NCBI RefSeq assembly: GCF_030272695.1
Contig: NZ_JARFYN010000020.1
Location: 36,279 to 100,278 of the forward strand
Origin: Martinezella calliandrae
GTDB lineage: Bacteria > Pseudomonadota > Alphaproteobacteria > Rhizobiales > Rhizobiaceae
Reading direction: 5' to 3'
DNA: 64,000 nucleotides
Position 1 is the stretch's first letter; each line of letters begins with the position of its first letter. Below the pieces are notes generated by a model, which saw nothing but the letters and a program-made list of their open reading frames with translations, was not told where the DNA came from and searched no databases. The translations under genes were made by a program, and so were the position numbers. Shown piece by piece: positions 8,895-19,528 of this stretch.

Positions 8895-9033
8895 CTCTCT
8901 TCGAAAAAATTTCGAATTATTTTCGGAAAAGCGATTTTTCAAACGATTTGAACTCCTTCCGGCCGCTTTCGACAACTTTTCTTTCCGCCCTAGTTTTGTT
9001 AGTGCGGCACAGAGGTGACGGGGGAAACGCGGA

Positions 9034-9804
9034 ATGACAAATAAAATACGGCCGCTTTTGGCTGGAAACTGGAAGATGAATGGCACACGGGCGAACCTCG
9101 ACCAGATCAAGGCGATCGCCGAAGGCGTCAAAGCGCCTCTGTCCAAACAGATCGACACTCTGCTCTGCCCGCCGGTAAGCCTGCTCTATGTCGCAACAGC
9201 ACTCTGCGACGATAGTCCGCTGGCGATCGGTGCACAGGACTGCCATCAGCAAATCAGCGGCCCGCATACGGGCGATATCTCCGCTGAGATGATCGCCGAC
9301 TGCTTCGGCACACATGTCATCGTCGGTCATTCCGAGCGGCGCAGAAACCATGCCGAAAGCGATATGTTGGTGCGCGCCAAGGCGGAAGCGGCTCATGGCG
9401 CGGGATTGATCACCATCATCTGCATCGGCGAAACGGCCTATGAGCGCAATAGCGGCCAGACGCTGGACGTCCTGAAGCGCGAACTTAGTGCTTCGGTTCC
9501 AGAAAGTTCGACGTCGCAGACAACCGTTGTCGCTTATGAGCCGGTATGGGCGATCGGCAGTGGCCAGCTTCCCACTCGTGCCGATATCGAGGAGGCGCAT
9601 GACTTCATGCGCAACGAGCTCATCGAACGCTTCGGCGCGGACGGCGAGCAGATTCGCCTTCTTTACGGCGGCTCGGTCAACGGCGACAATGCCGCCGAGC
9701 TGCTCGCGATCCAAAATGTCAACGGTTTGCTCGTTGGCGGCCACAGCTTGAAAGCCGTCGACTTCCTCGCCATCTATGGCGCATTCGAACGGCAGTTCGC
9801 CTGA
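9034..9804 (+). CDS. tpiA: Triose-phosphate isomerase
   Basis: A 256-residue cytoplasmic enzyme interconverting glyceraldehyde-3-phosphate and dihydroxyacetone phosphate. All catalytic segments are visible: GNWKMN (Asn/Lys), VIVGHSERR (electrophilic His), AYEPVWAIGSG (catalytic Glu and the start of loop 6) and LYGGSVN (phosphate binding). The length is normal. The ATG is preceded by GGGGGAAACGCGGA. secG and pyrG follow on the same strand at moderate distance (115 and 144 bases), an order common in Rhizobiaceae. Confidence 0.97.
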   Translation: MTNKIRPLLAGNWKMNGTRANLDQIKAIAEGVKAPLSKQIDTLLCPPVSLLYVATALCDDSPLAIGAQDCHQQISGPHTGDISAEMIADCFGTHVIVGHSERRRNHAESDMLVRAKAEAAHGAGLITIICIGETAYERNSGQTLDVLKRELSASVPESSTSQTTVVAYEPVWAIGSGQLPTRADIEEAHDFMRNELIERFGADGEQIRLLYGGSVNGDNAAELLAIQNVNGLLVGGHSLKAVDFLAIYGAFERQFA

Positions 9805-9919
9805 AGGTTTAACTTGCCTGGGTTCCAGTCTCAAAAGGACTTGGAATAGGCGAAAGCCTCATGTAAAGAGCCGCGAGCTTTTCTTTTTAATGCCCGCGCC
9901 GGTGGGCAGGACTGGACCT

Positions 9920-10504
9920 ATGCAAACCGTACTGCTTGTCATCTATCTCATGGTTGTCATCGCCCTGATCGGCGTGGTGCTGATTCAGCGCTCGGAAGGC
10001 GGCGGCCTGGGCATCGGTGGCGGATCGGGCTTCATGTCGGCACGCGGCACGGCCAATGCGCTGACCCGCACGACGGCTATCCTTGCGGCGTTGTTCTTTG
10101 CATTGGCGCTGGGGATGAATGTTTACTCGCGCTTCGAGGGACGTCCGACCGACATTTTGAACCGTATCCCGAGCACGGCGGGTCAAGGCAACGGCATTCT
10201 CGATTCGCTCGGCGGCCAGAAGGGCACAGCGCCGGCAGGCGGCCAGTCAAAGCCGGCCAATAGCAACGGCATCCCGAACAGCGGCGTTGTTGCTCCGCAA
10301 TCTCAGACGACGACGCAGCCCGCGCCGACGACCACTCAACAGGCTCCGGCCGCGACCACGACGCAGCCGGCTCCGGCGACTAGCGGCCAGGAGACTGCGC
10401 CGGCCACTAGCAGCCAGCAGGCGCCTGCAGCCACCGGCCAGCAGACGGCGCCGACGACGACAGCGCCCGCCCAAAGCGGCAACGGCGTTCCGACCGGCCA
10501 GTAA
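9920..10504 (+). CDS. secG: Protein-export membrane protein SecG
   Basis: A 194-residue subunit of the SecYEG translocon. The N-terminal 75 residues are the conserved part: a first transmembrane helix (VLLVIYLMVVIALIGVVLIQ), the loop RSEGGGLGIGGG-GF, and a second helix (ILAALFFALALGMNVYS). The remaining 110 residues are a low-complexity Gln/Thr/Ala/Pro tail (repeated TTTQQAPAA-type units) that is usual in rhizobial SecG and probably disordered. The ATG at 9920 follows GGGCAGG. A hairpin with a UUCG loop terminates the gene before pyrG. Confidence 0.93.
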   Translation: MQTVLLVIYLMVVIALIGVVLIQRSEGGGLGIGGGSGFMSARGTANALTRTTAILAALFFALALGMNVYSRFEGRPTDILNRIPSTAGQGNGILDSLGGQKGTAPAGGQSKPANSNGIPNSGVVAPQSQTTTQPAPTTTQQAPAATTTQPAPATSGQETAPATSSQQAPAATGQQTAPTTTAPAQSGNGVPTGQ

Positions 10505-10527
10505 GTCCGGTCAGCTACTAAAATCCT

Positions 10528-10560
10528 CCGGCAGGTCTTCGGATCTGCCGGTTTTGTTTT
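10528..10560 (+). terminator. Rho-independent terminator of secG
   Basis: CCGGCAG at 10528-10534 pairs with CTGCCGG at 10545-10551, extended by G-U, T-A and C-G pairs around a TTCG tetraloop, and is followed by TTTTGTTTT. This gives a 10-pair stem with the most stable tetraloop class. Confidence 0.9.
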
Positions 10561-10648
10561 GTCAACATTCCGCGTTCTATCTCCAAAATTCCGGAAACGA
10601 ATTTTAGGGCTGGCGGAATCATTCGTGAAAAGGTATCCGGTGACTCCC

Positions 10649-12277
<1,629 letters not shown>

Positions 12278-13341
12278 GGGCGGCAAATCGCTTGCGGTAG
12301 TCACTCGGGCTGACCGCAAGCCTTTCACGAAAATGATGGCGCATGGTGGCGAGCGATCCAAATCCGCTCGCCACCGCCACATCATCCAGCGAAATGGCGG
12401 TCCGCTTTTCGAGCAGATCCCGGGCGCGTCGCAGCCGCTCGCTTAATAGCCATTCGCCCGGCGCCATGCCGGTTGTCGCCTCGAAACGGCGCTGGAATGT
12501 CCGTACGCTCATGCCGGCACGCGCTGCAAGCGCAGCAATGGGCTGTTCCTCCTGCAAACGCTCGCGCGTCCATTCGAGCAGAGGACCCAAGCGTGCTCCC
12601 TCGCGCTGTCTTAGAACCGGCGTCTCGATATATTGCGCCTGACCGCCTTCGCGATGGGGCGGCACCACAAGCCTGCGCGCGACACTGTTGGCGATATCAG
12701 GCCCGAAATCCCGGCGCACCACATGAAGGCAAAGATCGATGGCAGCGGCGCTACCGGCGGCGGTCAGCACGCTGCCTTCGTCGACATAGAGAACATCGGC
12801 ATCGACGGTGATATCGGGATAGCGCTCAGCGATGGAGCCGACATAGCGCCAATGAGTCGTCGCCTTTTTGCCAGCAAGCAACCCTGCAGCGGCTAGGACC
12901 GCAACGCCCGAACATAGCGACTGATACGTACGCCCCGGCGGCTGGCCGCCTGCAGCTCTATAATCAACGCAGCCGGGACAGGTGTTCCAATGCCGCGCCA
13001 GCCGGGCACCACAATCAGATCGGCGTCGGCAATGACCTCGAGCCCGTGGTCTGCCTTAACGGTAAGCCCACCGGCAGCGCGCAGCGGCCCGTCCTCGATC
13101 GCGCAGGCGCTAAAGCGGTACCAATCGGCGCCCATCTCAGGGCGCGCGAGACCGAAGATTTCGTAGGCGACGCCGAATTCGAACGTGCATAGCCCGTCAT
13201 AAACGAGAGTGACGACATGTGGGCCGAGAAGATTGGGGCTAGCGGAATTTGGCATGATGTTGACGCTATATGGCATTCCGGCCAATTTCAACGGTGGGTT
13301 CACTCAGACATGAATGCGTTGAACCAAAGAAGGAGCGTTCT

Positions 13342-13734
13342 ATGTCCCTAGTCAGTGAAATCCCCGCCGCTGCGGCGAGCCTCGTTGCCGAATACTATGC
13401 CCAAAAGTTAGCCTTCGAGACCGATTGCTCCGACGTGCGCCAGGCGATGACGTCGGGTAATGCGGACTTCGTGCTGATCGACGTTCGCGGGCCTAGCCTG
13501 TTTCAGCAGCGGCATATCCCCGGCTCGATCAACCTCCCGCATGGCAAGATGACCGCGCGGTCAATGGCGCAATGGCCTGACGATACGCTGTTCGTCGTCT
13601 ATTGCGCCGGACCGCATTGCAATGGCACCGACAAGGCGGCGCTGCGCCTCGGCAGGCTCGGCAAGCGCGTCAAGGTCATGATTGGCGGCATCTCCGGCTG
13701 GAAAGACGAGGGCAACCCGTTCGAAATCGGCTGA
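13342..13734 (+). CDS. Rhodanese-like domain protein
   Basis: A 130-residue single-domain rhodanese. LIDVRGPSLFQQRHIPGSIN is the first signature. The active-site loop is YCAGPHCNGTDKAA, with the first Cys in the sulphur-carrying position, and GGISGWKDEG is the usual C-terminal motif. Two Cys lie in the loop, which may suit thiol or persulphide chemistry. AAGGAGCG stands six bases before the ATG at 13342. It is divergent from the glxA-type regulator, which probably controlled it. A strong hairpin follows the stop codon. Confidence 0.85.
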   Translation: MSLVSEIPAAAASLVAEYYAQKLAFETDCSDVRQAMTSGNADFVLIDVRGPSLFQQRHIPGSINLPHGKMTARSMAQWPDDTLFVVYCAGPHCNGTDKAALRLGRLGKRVKVMIGGISGWKDEGNPFEIG

Positions 13735-13745
13735 CAGATTGACAA

Positions 13746-13779
13746 GGCAAACCCGGCATCTGGCGGGTTTGCCCATTTT
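13746..13779 (+). terminator. Hairpin terminator after the rhodanese gene
   Basis: GGCAAACCCG at 13746-13755 pairs perfectly with CGGGTTTGCC at 13764-13773 around an 8-base loop, followed by CATTTT. The stem is strong but the T-tract is short. Confidence 0.75.
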
Positions 13780-13876
13780 GCAGCAGCGCGAAAAACCTTG
13801 GAAGCTACGTTACTTGACTGTCGCGCCGCTTCCCGTTCCATGGCACTGTGCGCGTACGCATAACGGGAACCAAGGT

Positions 13877-14926
13877 ATGACCCTCAATCCATTTGACGAT
13901 CGCGTGGAAAGAGCGACGGCCAAGATAGCCTTCACTTTCATGCTGCTGATCGCATTCAATGTTGCCGCATGGATCTCGGCATGGGCCGCCTTCGCTCACA
14001 GGCCGTCGCTTCTGGGTATCGCTTTTCTCGCCTATATGTTTGGGCTTCGTCACGCCTTCGACGCCGATCATATTGCCGCGATCGACAACGTCGTGCGCAA
14101 GCTGATGCAGGAAAGGAAACAGCCATATGCAGTCGGCTTCTTCTTCTCGCTCGGCCATTCCTCGATCGTCGTCATCGCATCGATCGTCATAGCCGGGGCG
14201 GCGGCTGCAATGCAAAGCCGGCTTGTTTCATTCCACGAGATCGGAAGTGTCATCGGCACGGCGGTCTCGGCCGCTTTCTTGCTTCTGATCGGCATTGCTA
14301 ACCTGTTCGTCCTCAAGGGTGTGTTGTCAGCCTTCAACCGCGCGCGAAGGGGCGAGGGGATTGCCGACGAAGACCTCGATGCTTTGCTGGCGGGCGGCGG
14401 TTTCCTGGCGCGCGTCTTCCGGCCGATGTTCAAGGTGGTGACGCGGTCCTGGCACATGTATCCGATAGGTTTCCTCTTCGGTCTCGGGTTCGACACGGCG
14501 ACGGAAATCGGCTTGCTCGGCATTTCGGCGGCCCAGGCGGCGCAAGGCATGTCCTTCTGGACGATCCTCGCCTTCCCGGCGCTCTTCACCGCAGGCATGA
14601 CGCTGATGGACACCGCAGACAGCATATTGATGACCGGCGCCTACGGCTGGGCTTTCGTCAAGCCGGTGCGCAAGCTCTGGTACAATCTGACAATTTCGGC
14701 GGCTTCGGTTGCCGTCGCCATCTTCATCGGCGGTGTCGAGGCGTTAGGGCTGATCTCGGACAAGCTCGGTCTCGAAGGAGGCGTCTGGGGCTTCATCGGT
14801 GATCTCAATGACAATCTCGCCAATTTCGGCCTTGCGGTCGTCGCCATCTTCCTTGCGAGCTGGGTGGTTTCGACCATCCTCTACAGAGCCAAGGGCTACG
14901 ACAGCTTGCAGATCAACCGCTCCTGA
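13877..14926 (+). CDS. NiCoT family nickel/cobalt permease (HoxN/NixA type)
   Basis: A 349-residue polytopic membrane protein. The metal-binding signature of the second transmembrane helix is clear: GLRHAFDADHIAAIDN (H-x4-D-H). The other family motifs are FFSLGHSSIVV, FLFGLGFDTATEI and FTAGMTLMDTADSI. About eight transmembrane segments are visible. NiCoT carriers take up Ni2+ and/or Co2+ for urease, hydrogenase or cobalamin; no such gene is adjacent, so the selectivity is unknown. CAAGG five bases upstream supports the ATG at 13877. I see no cobalamin riboswitch or clear NikR-type palindrome upstream. Confidence 0.9.
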   Translation: MTLNPFDDRVERATAKIAFTFMLLIAFNVAAWISAWAAFAHRPSLLGIAFLAYMFGLRHAFDADHIAAIDNVVRKLMQERKQPYAVGFFFSLGHSSIVVIASIVIAGAAAAMQSRLVSFHEIGSVIGTAVSAAFLLLIGIANLFVLKGVLSAFNRARRGEGIADEDLDALLAGGGFLARVFRPMFKVVTRSWHMYPIGFLFGLGFDTATEIGLLGISAAQAAQGMSFWTILAFPALFTAGMTLMDTADSILMTGAYGWAFVKPVRKLWYNLTISAASVAVAIFIGGVEALGLISDKLGLEGGVWGFIGDLNDNLANFGLAVVAIFLASWVVSTILYRAKGYDSLQINRS

Positions 14927-15009
14927 CGCATCATTCATCGATTTATATTGCAGCGGCAGGAATTTATCGCCCGTGGCCACAGGCTATATTCGTTGAGGGG
15001 GCACAAGCC

Positions 15010-15537
15010 ATGATCCAGACAACGAGTTTTCTCGGCGCCGCCGTCGTCGTCGTTCTGTGCGCTGTCGAGGCCAATTCAGCGCTTGCGCAAACCACGGGTT
15101 GTTCGCTGCGACCAGCCGTCAGTGCCCAACGCCAGACCCTGAATTGCGAGCCGGGCCTTATTATCACCATCGAACGCGGAGCAAGTTACCAGCTCTCCGA
15201 CCGCAATCGCGATGGCCGGGTCGATGCCATCGTGCTCAATAGCAGGGCGGCGCTGGTCGATGTCGATAGCGCCCGCATTCGGGGCGGGTTCGAAGTGGTG
15301 ACGCCGCAGGCAATTGCTGCCGTGCGCGGCACGCGATGGGCGGTTGATGCACAACGGGGCAAGACATCCGTGCTGGTGCTGCGCGGCCGCGTCGCCGTCA
15401 ACAAGATTTCGACCGGGGAGGGCGTTACGCTTCGACAAGGGCAGGGCGTCGATGTTGATCGCGGCCGTAGTCCCCTACGCGTCACTTCCTGGGGACAAGC
15501 TCGTATAAACGCACTGATGGGCCGCCTCGGCCAGTGA
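15010..15537 (+). CDS. FecR-domain periplasmic protein
   Basis: A 175-residue protein with a signal peptide (TTSFLGAAVVVVLCAVEANSALA). It has a FecR-like beta fold, seen in RGGFEVVTPQAIAAVRGTRW, TSVLVLRGRVAV and VTLRQGQGVDV. Two Cys (about residues 33 and 48) could form a disulphide. Its gene is 13 bases upstream of the CHASE2 cyclase gene and in the same direction. This pairing suggests that the FecR protein supplies a periplasmic signal to the CHASE2 sensor; that is inference. No sigma factor of the usual FecI type is nearby. Confidence 0.8.
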   Translation: MIQTTSFLGAAVVVVLCAVEANSALAQTTGCSLRPAVSAQRQTLNCEPGLIITIERGASYQLSDRNRDGRVDAIVLNSRAALVDVDSARIRGGFEVVTPQAIAAVRGTRWAVDAQRGKTSVLVLRGRVAVNKISTGEGVTLRQGQGVDVDRGRSPLRVTSWGQARINALMGRLGQ

Positions 15538-15550
15538 GATCCTGACGTCC

Positions 15551-17410
15551 ATGCCAAGACCACCGCTGCACACGCTGATTGCGCTTGTCTTGGCTGCCGC
15601 TTGGGGTGCAGGCCTCGGTGTTGCCCATCTGCGCGGCGACATTCCGCTTATCGACGGCGCCGAAGCGACACTGACGAATTTCAGGAATGTGCTCGTCGGC
15701 GGCCGGCCAGCGCCCGATGTCGTTACCATCGTCGCTATCGACGATGAAACAGCGCGTCAGGCCGGCCACTATCCTCTGCCCCGCGCAACCCTCGCGAAGA
15801 TCGTCGATGCTATCGCCGCGCAAAAGCCGAAAGCGATCGGGCTCGACATGCTATTGGTCGATCCCGGCACGGAGGCGGACGATGCGGCGCTGGCGCAATC
15901 CCTGAAACGGACCAATGCCGTGCTGGCCGCCGCCGGCGTCTTTCCCGAGAGCCGTCAGCGTGTTGCGGAAGACGGCAACGAGCCTCTTGCGCGCGTGCCC
16001 AGCGCCCTGCAATTCCTGGAACCACAGGAGCGCTTCGCGCAAGCCGCGACCTATGGCGTCGTCAATGTCCAGACCGACAAGACCGGGACGCCTCGTTACG
16101 TGCCCATGTTGTTTCGCAGCGGCGAGCGGATCGAACCGTCCTTCTCGCTGCGCCTCGTCTCTGCGGCGACCGGTGAGCATACAGCGGTCATCTCCGACCA
16201 GATCAAGATCGGTGACCGTTCGGTGCACACCGATACCGGCTATCTCATGCCGCTATTGTTCTACGGTCCGCGCGGCACGATCCGCACCATCGGCGCCAAT
16301 GCGGCGTTGAACGGGCAATTACCGGAGGAGACGATCAAGGACCACATCGTCATCATCGGCGCAACCGTCACCGGCGGTGGCGATGTCTTTCCCACGCCCT
16401 TCGATCCGGTGTTGCCGGGCGTGGAGGTCATCTCCACATCGGTTACTCATTTGATCGCCGGCGACGGGTTGATCCGCGACCGCGGCGTGCGCCTCATCGA
16501 TCTCGGCTTTGCCATTGGCCTGCCCCTCGTACTCGTTGGCCTGATTGCCTGGCGGCGCAACACCATCGGCCTGATCATGGCGCTCTGCGTCATCCTTGCC
16601 TGGCTGTCGATCAACCTCAGCGCCTTCAAACACGGTATCTGGCTAAGTGCCGCCATGCCGATCACTGCGGTCATGCCGCCGGCGCTGCTGTTCGGCGCCG
16701 CGCAGCTTTGGCTAGGCCGCAAGCAGGCCAAGCATTTTGAGCAGCAGAGCGAACTCTTGCAGCGCATTCAGGCGCCGGGCCTTGCAGAATATCTTGCCCG
16801 CGACCCCGGCTTTTTGGCTGAGCCGGTCAGGCAGGAGGCCGCTGTCGTCTTCATCGATCTCAACGGCTTCACGGGCCTTAGCGAAGCGATCGGCCCAACG
16901 GCGGTACGCGAGCTGCTGAACGGCTTTTATGATCTTGTCGATGAAGAAGTGACGGCCTGTGGCGGCGCCATCACCAGCTTCATGGGCGACGGCGCGATGA
17001 TCCTCTTCGGCCTGCCGCAACCGAGACGGCACGATCCCGCCGATGCGGCGCGCTGCTGCATTCGCCTTGCAGACCGGATGAGGGGCTGGCTTGGAACGCT
17101 GCCGGAGGCGATCGTCTCTCGCATCGGCTTCAAGATCGGCGCGCATTTCGGCACTGTCGTCGCCTCGAGGCTCGGCGGCAGAGGCCGTCAGCAGATCACC
17201 GCGACCGGCGACACCGTCAATGTCGCCAGCCGCCTGATGGAAGTGGCCGCCCGCAATAAGGCCGAGATCGCGATCAGCAACGACCTGCTGCTATCGGCAG
17301 GACCCGACAGCGAGCCCCATCTGGAAGGCAGGCTCGATGGTCCGATCGAGGCAAACTTGCGCGGTCGCACAAGATCGCTGGCCGTCTGGCTGTGGCGCAG
17401 CCAGAGATGA
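15551..17410 (+). CDS. CHASE2-domain adenylate/guanylate cyclase
   Basis: A 619-residue membrane sensor-cyclase. Order: short N-terminal membrane anchor (LIALVLAAAWGAGLGVAHL), an extracytoplasmic CHASE2 domain (about residues 30-310, with VVTIVAIDDETARQ and KAIGLDMLLVDP), three transmembrane helices (about 315-385), and a class III cyclase domain (from about 430) with VVFIDLNGFTGLSEA, FMGDGAMILFGLP and GDTVNVASRLME. The first metal Asp is present in FIDLNG and the second in GDGAM. It should make cAMP (or cGMP) in response to a periplasmic signal. The FecR-like gene upstream is probably a partner. It converges on a second cyclase gene only 19 bases away. Confidence 0.9.
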   Translation: MPRPPLHTLIALVLAAAWGAGLGVAHLRGDIPLIDGAEATLTNFRNVLVGGRPAPDVVTIVAIDDETARQAGHYPLPRATLAKIVDAIAAQKPKAIGLDMLLVDPGTEADDAALAQSLKRTNAVLAAAGVFPESRQRVAEDGNEPLARVPSALQFLEPQERFAQAATYGVVNVQTDKTGTPRYVPMLFRSGERIEPSFSLRLVSAATGEHTAVISDQIKIGDRSVHTDTGYLMPLLFYGPRGTIRTIGANAALNGQLPEETIKDHIVIIGATVTGGGDVFPTPFDPVLPGVEVISTSVTHLIAGDGLIRDRGVRLIDLGFAIGLPLVLVGLIAWRRNTIGLIMALCVILAWLSINLSAFKHGIWLSAAMPITAVMPPALLFGAAQLWLGRKQAKHFEQQSELLQRIQAPGLAEYLARDPGFLAEPVRQEAAVVFIDLNGFTGLSEAIGPTAVRELLNGFYDLVDEEVTACGGAITSFMGDGAMILFGLPQPRRHDPADAARCCIRLADRMRGWLGTLPEAIVSRIGFKIGAHFGTVVASRLGGRGRQQITATGDTVNVASRLMEVAARNKAEIAISNDLLLSAGPDSEPHLEGRLDGPIEANLRGRTRSLAVWLWRSQR

Positions 17411-17429
17411 TTTGGAAAAGCAAACAGCG

Positions 17430-19328
17430 TTAGCACAGCGCTTTATCTTCGTCGGCTACTCTCTGCTCTTCCTCGGCGTGATCCCGCGCGAACACCTCGA
17501 ACATTTTCTGGAAACGCGGCAAACCGCGCAGCGAATCCAGATCGGAATCATTGCTGAACCAGAGCACCTGATAGGCAGAACTCAAAGGCAGCAATCTCTC
17601 CAGCAGATCCAATGCCGCGTCGTGATCGCCGAGCACGGCGAAGGCGCAGGCGACATTGTATTGGGCACAGATGTCGTCCGGATCGATCGTCAGGGCACGC
17701 GCCGCCCATTCCCTGGCACGCGCGGCCTCGCCAAGATGCGCCAGGGCGATAGCGCCTCGGTGGGCGGGGCCGGAATTTTCCGGGTTGAGATCAAGCGCCC
17801 GCTCGGCGCGTTCGATGCCGATCCTTGCCCAGTGCTCCAACTCCTCTGTCTTTCCCAGCGAACGGAACGCGCTGATCAGATGCACGGGTGACAAATAGTC
17901 GTCGGTGCGGATGTTCGCCGCGCGCTCGAAATACCGCACTGCTTCCTCGAACCGGCCATGCATAAACAGGAAGCGGGCATAGTGGAAATTCGTCTCGTAG
18001 AGGTTTGGCTGCAACGCCATAGCCCGGGCGAAGGCGGCAGTTGCCGCCTCGTTCAGGCCGCTCTGATGCAATGCCAGACCATGCGAAGCATAGGCCTCTG
18101 CCAAATCAGGATCGAGTTCCAACGCCTTGGCGCTCATTGCCATGATGCTTTTCAGCGGGTATTCGCGCGGGCTCCAGTCCCTCAATGCCGAGTCGCAATC
18201 GGCGATGCCGGCATAGGCACGGGCGTAGTCCGGATCCAGCTCGACAGCCTTCAAGAACATCCGCCTTGCCAACAGCAGGTAGGACCGCGTCCAAGCATGC
18301 GAGAACTGTCGGCCTCGAAGATAGTAGGTGTAAGCTTCGATATTGGCGGTCGGCTCGCTCTCGATCGCCTTCTTCTCCTCCGGCTGCAGCTTGATCTTCA
18401 GTTGATCGACGATCGCATGGGTGATCTCGTCCTGGATGGTGAAAATATCGGTCAGGTCGCGATCGAACCGGCCGGCCCAGAGATGCGCGCCGTTGCGGGC
18501 GTCGATCAACTGACCGGTGATGCGGACGCGCTGTGCGGCCTTACGGACGCTGCCCTGCAGAACGAAATCCGCGCCGAGCTCCTGCGCGATCTGCTTCACC
18601 TTCACCGACTTGCCCTTGTAGGTGAAAACCGTGTTGCGGGCGACGACGTTGAGGTCCGAGATCTGCGAGAGGTCGGTGATGAGATCCTCGGTAATCCCGT
18701 CGGAGAAATATTCCTGCTCCTGGTCGTCGCTCATGTTGACAAAGGGCAGGACGGCCACCAGCCGCTTGCGGTCATCGCGCGCAGGCAAAGCGACGACCGA
18801 CGAGGTCGTTGGTGCATTGAGAGACACTGTATAAACGCGAACGCTATGGGCGATGTTCTTGAGGGAATGCTCGCCGCGATCCTCGAAGGAAACACCCAGA
18901 CGGGAACCGACATGATCGCGCACCGAAGCGGAGACGGCGATCCCACCAGGCTCGGCAATGGCTTCAAGGCGGGCCGCCAGATTGACGCCTTCGCCAAAGA
19001 TATCGCCGTCCTCGACAATGACGTCACCGAGGTTAATGCCGATACGCATTTCGATGCGGCGCTCCTGCTGTACATCCTCGTTGCGCGTCAGCATGTCGCG
19101 CTGGATTTCGGTGGCGCAGGCGACCGCGTTCACCACGCTTGAAAATTCGACCAGCATACCGTCGCCGGTGTGCTTGACGATGCGCCCCTTATGTTCGGTG
19201 ATCCTCGGGTCCAGAACTTCGGCACGATGCTGCCTCACCGCTGCCAGCGTACCGGCCTCGTCCGTTCCCATCAAGCGGCTGTAGCCCACGATGTCGACAG
19301 CAAGAATGGCAGTCAGTCGGCGCTCCAA
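17430..19328 (-). CDS. Adenylate/guanylate cyclase with TolB-like and TPR region
   Basis: A soluble protein of about 632 residues. The N-terminal class III cyclase domain has AILAVDIVGYSRLM, KHTGDGMLVEF and GEGVNLAARLEAIA. A TolB-like segment follows (VAVLPFVNMSDD, GADFVLQGSVRKA, LWAGRFDRDL), and then a C-terminal array of TPR-like helices (EAYASHGLALHQSG, NLYETNFHYARFLFMHGRFE). I chose the TTG at 19328 because it gives ERRLTAIL, the usual family beginning, with a G-run just upstream. ATG codons at 19406 and 19454 would add 26 or 42 residues that look unlike the family. This architecture is expanded in rhizobia. The physiological signal is unknown. Confidence 0.85.
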   Translation of the reverse strand: MERRLTAILAVDIVGYSRLMGTDEAGTLAAVRQHRAEVLDPRITEHKGRIVKHTGDGMLVEFSSVVNAVACATEIQRDMLTRNEDVQQERRIEMRIGINLGDVIVEDGDIFGEGVNLAARLEAIAEPGGIAVSASVRDHVGSRLGVSFEDRGEHSLKNIAHSVRVYTVSLNAPTTSSVVALPARDDRKRLVAVLPFVNMSDDQEQEYFSDGITEDLITDLSQISDLNVVARNTVFTYKGKSVKVKQIAQELGADFVLQGSVRKAAQRVRITGQLIDARNGAHLWAGRFDRDLTDIFTIQDEITHAIVDQLKIKLQPEEKKAIESEPTANIEAYTYYLRGRQFSHAWTRSYLLLARRMFLKAVELDPDYARAYAGIADCDSALRDWSPREYPLKSIMAMSAKALELDPDLAEAYASHGLALHQSGLNEAATAAFARAMALQPNLYETNFHYARFLFMHGRFEEAVRYFERAANIRTDDYLSPVHLISAFRSLGKTEELEHWARIGIERAERALDLNPENSGPAHRGAIALAHLGEAARAREWAARALTIDPDDICAQYNVACAFAVLGDHDAALDLLERLLPLSSAYQVLWFSNDSDLDSLRGLPRFQKMFEVFARDHAEEEQRVADEDKALC

Positions 19329-19528
19329 GTGCCCCCCGAATACATCCTGTGGTCTAAGGCTACAGTTTACGCCGATATTGTCACAATGTCGTGCGTAGCG
19401 TTCCATATTGCACCATGGCAGTTGGAAAACGATTTTGGGCGCGGCAAATAACACCGATTGGGGTTCGGAGGCGAGAGGTCTTTCTGGCTAGTCAATTCGT
19501 AGTAAGGGCTATAATTCCACTTTTTTCA

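Noticed and set aside
13735..13876. Possible cobalamin riboswitch before the nickel/cobalt permease gene
   Set aside because: The 142-base gap is mostly a terminator hairpin; no B12-box-like sequence or suitable fold is recognised.
17958..19142. 394-codon plus-strand frame antisense to the cyclase-TPR gene
   Set aside because: Same reason: the opposite strand has clear cyclase and TPR motifs; this frame has none.
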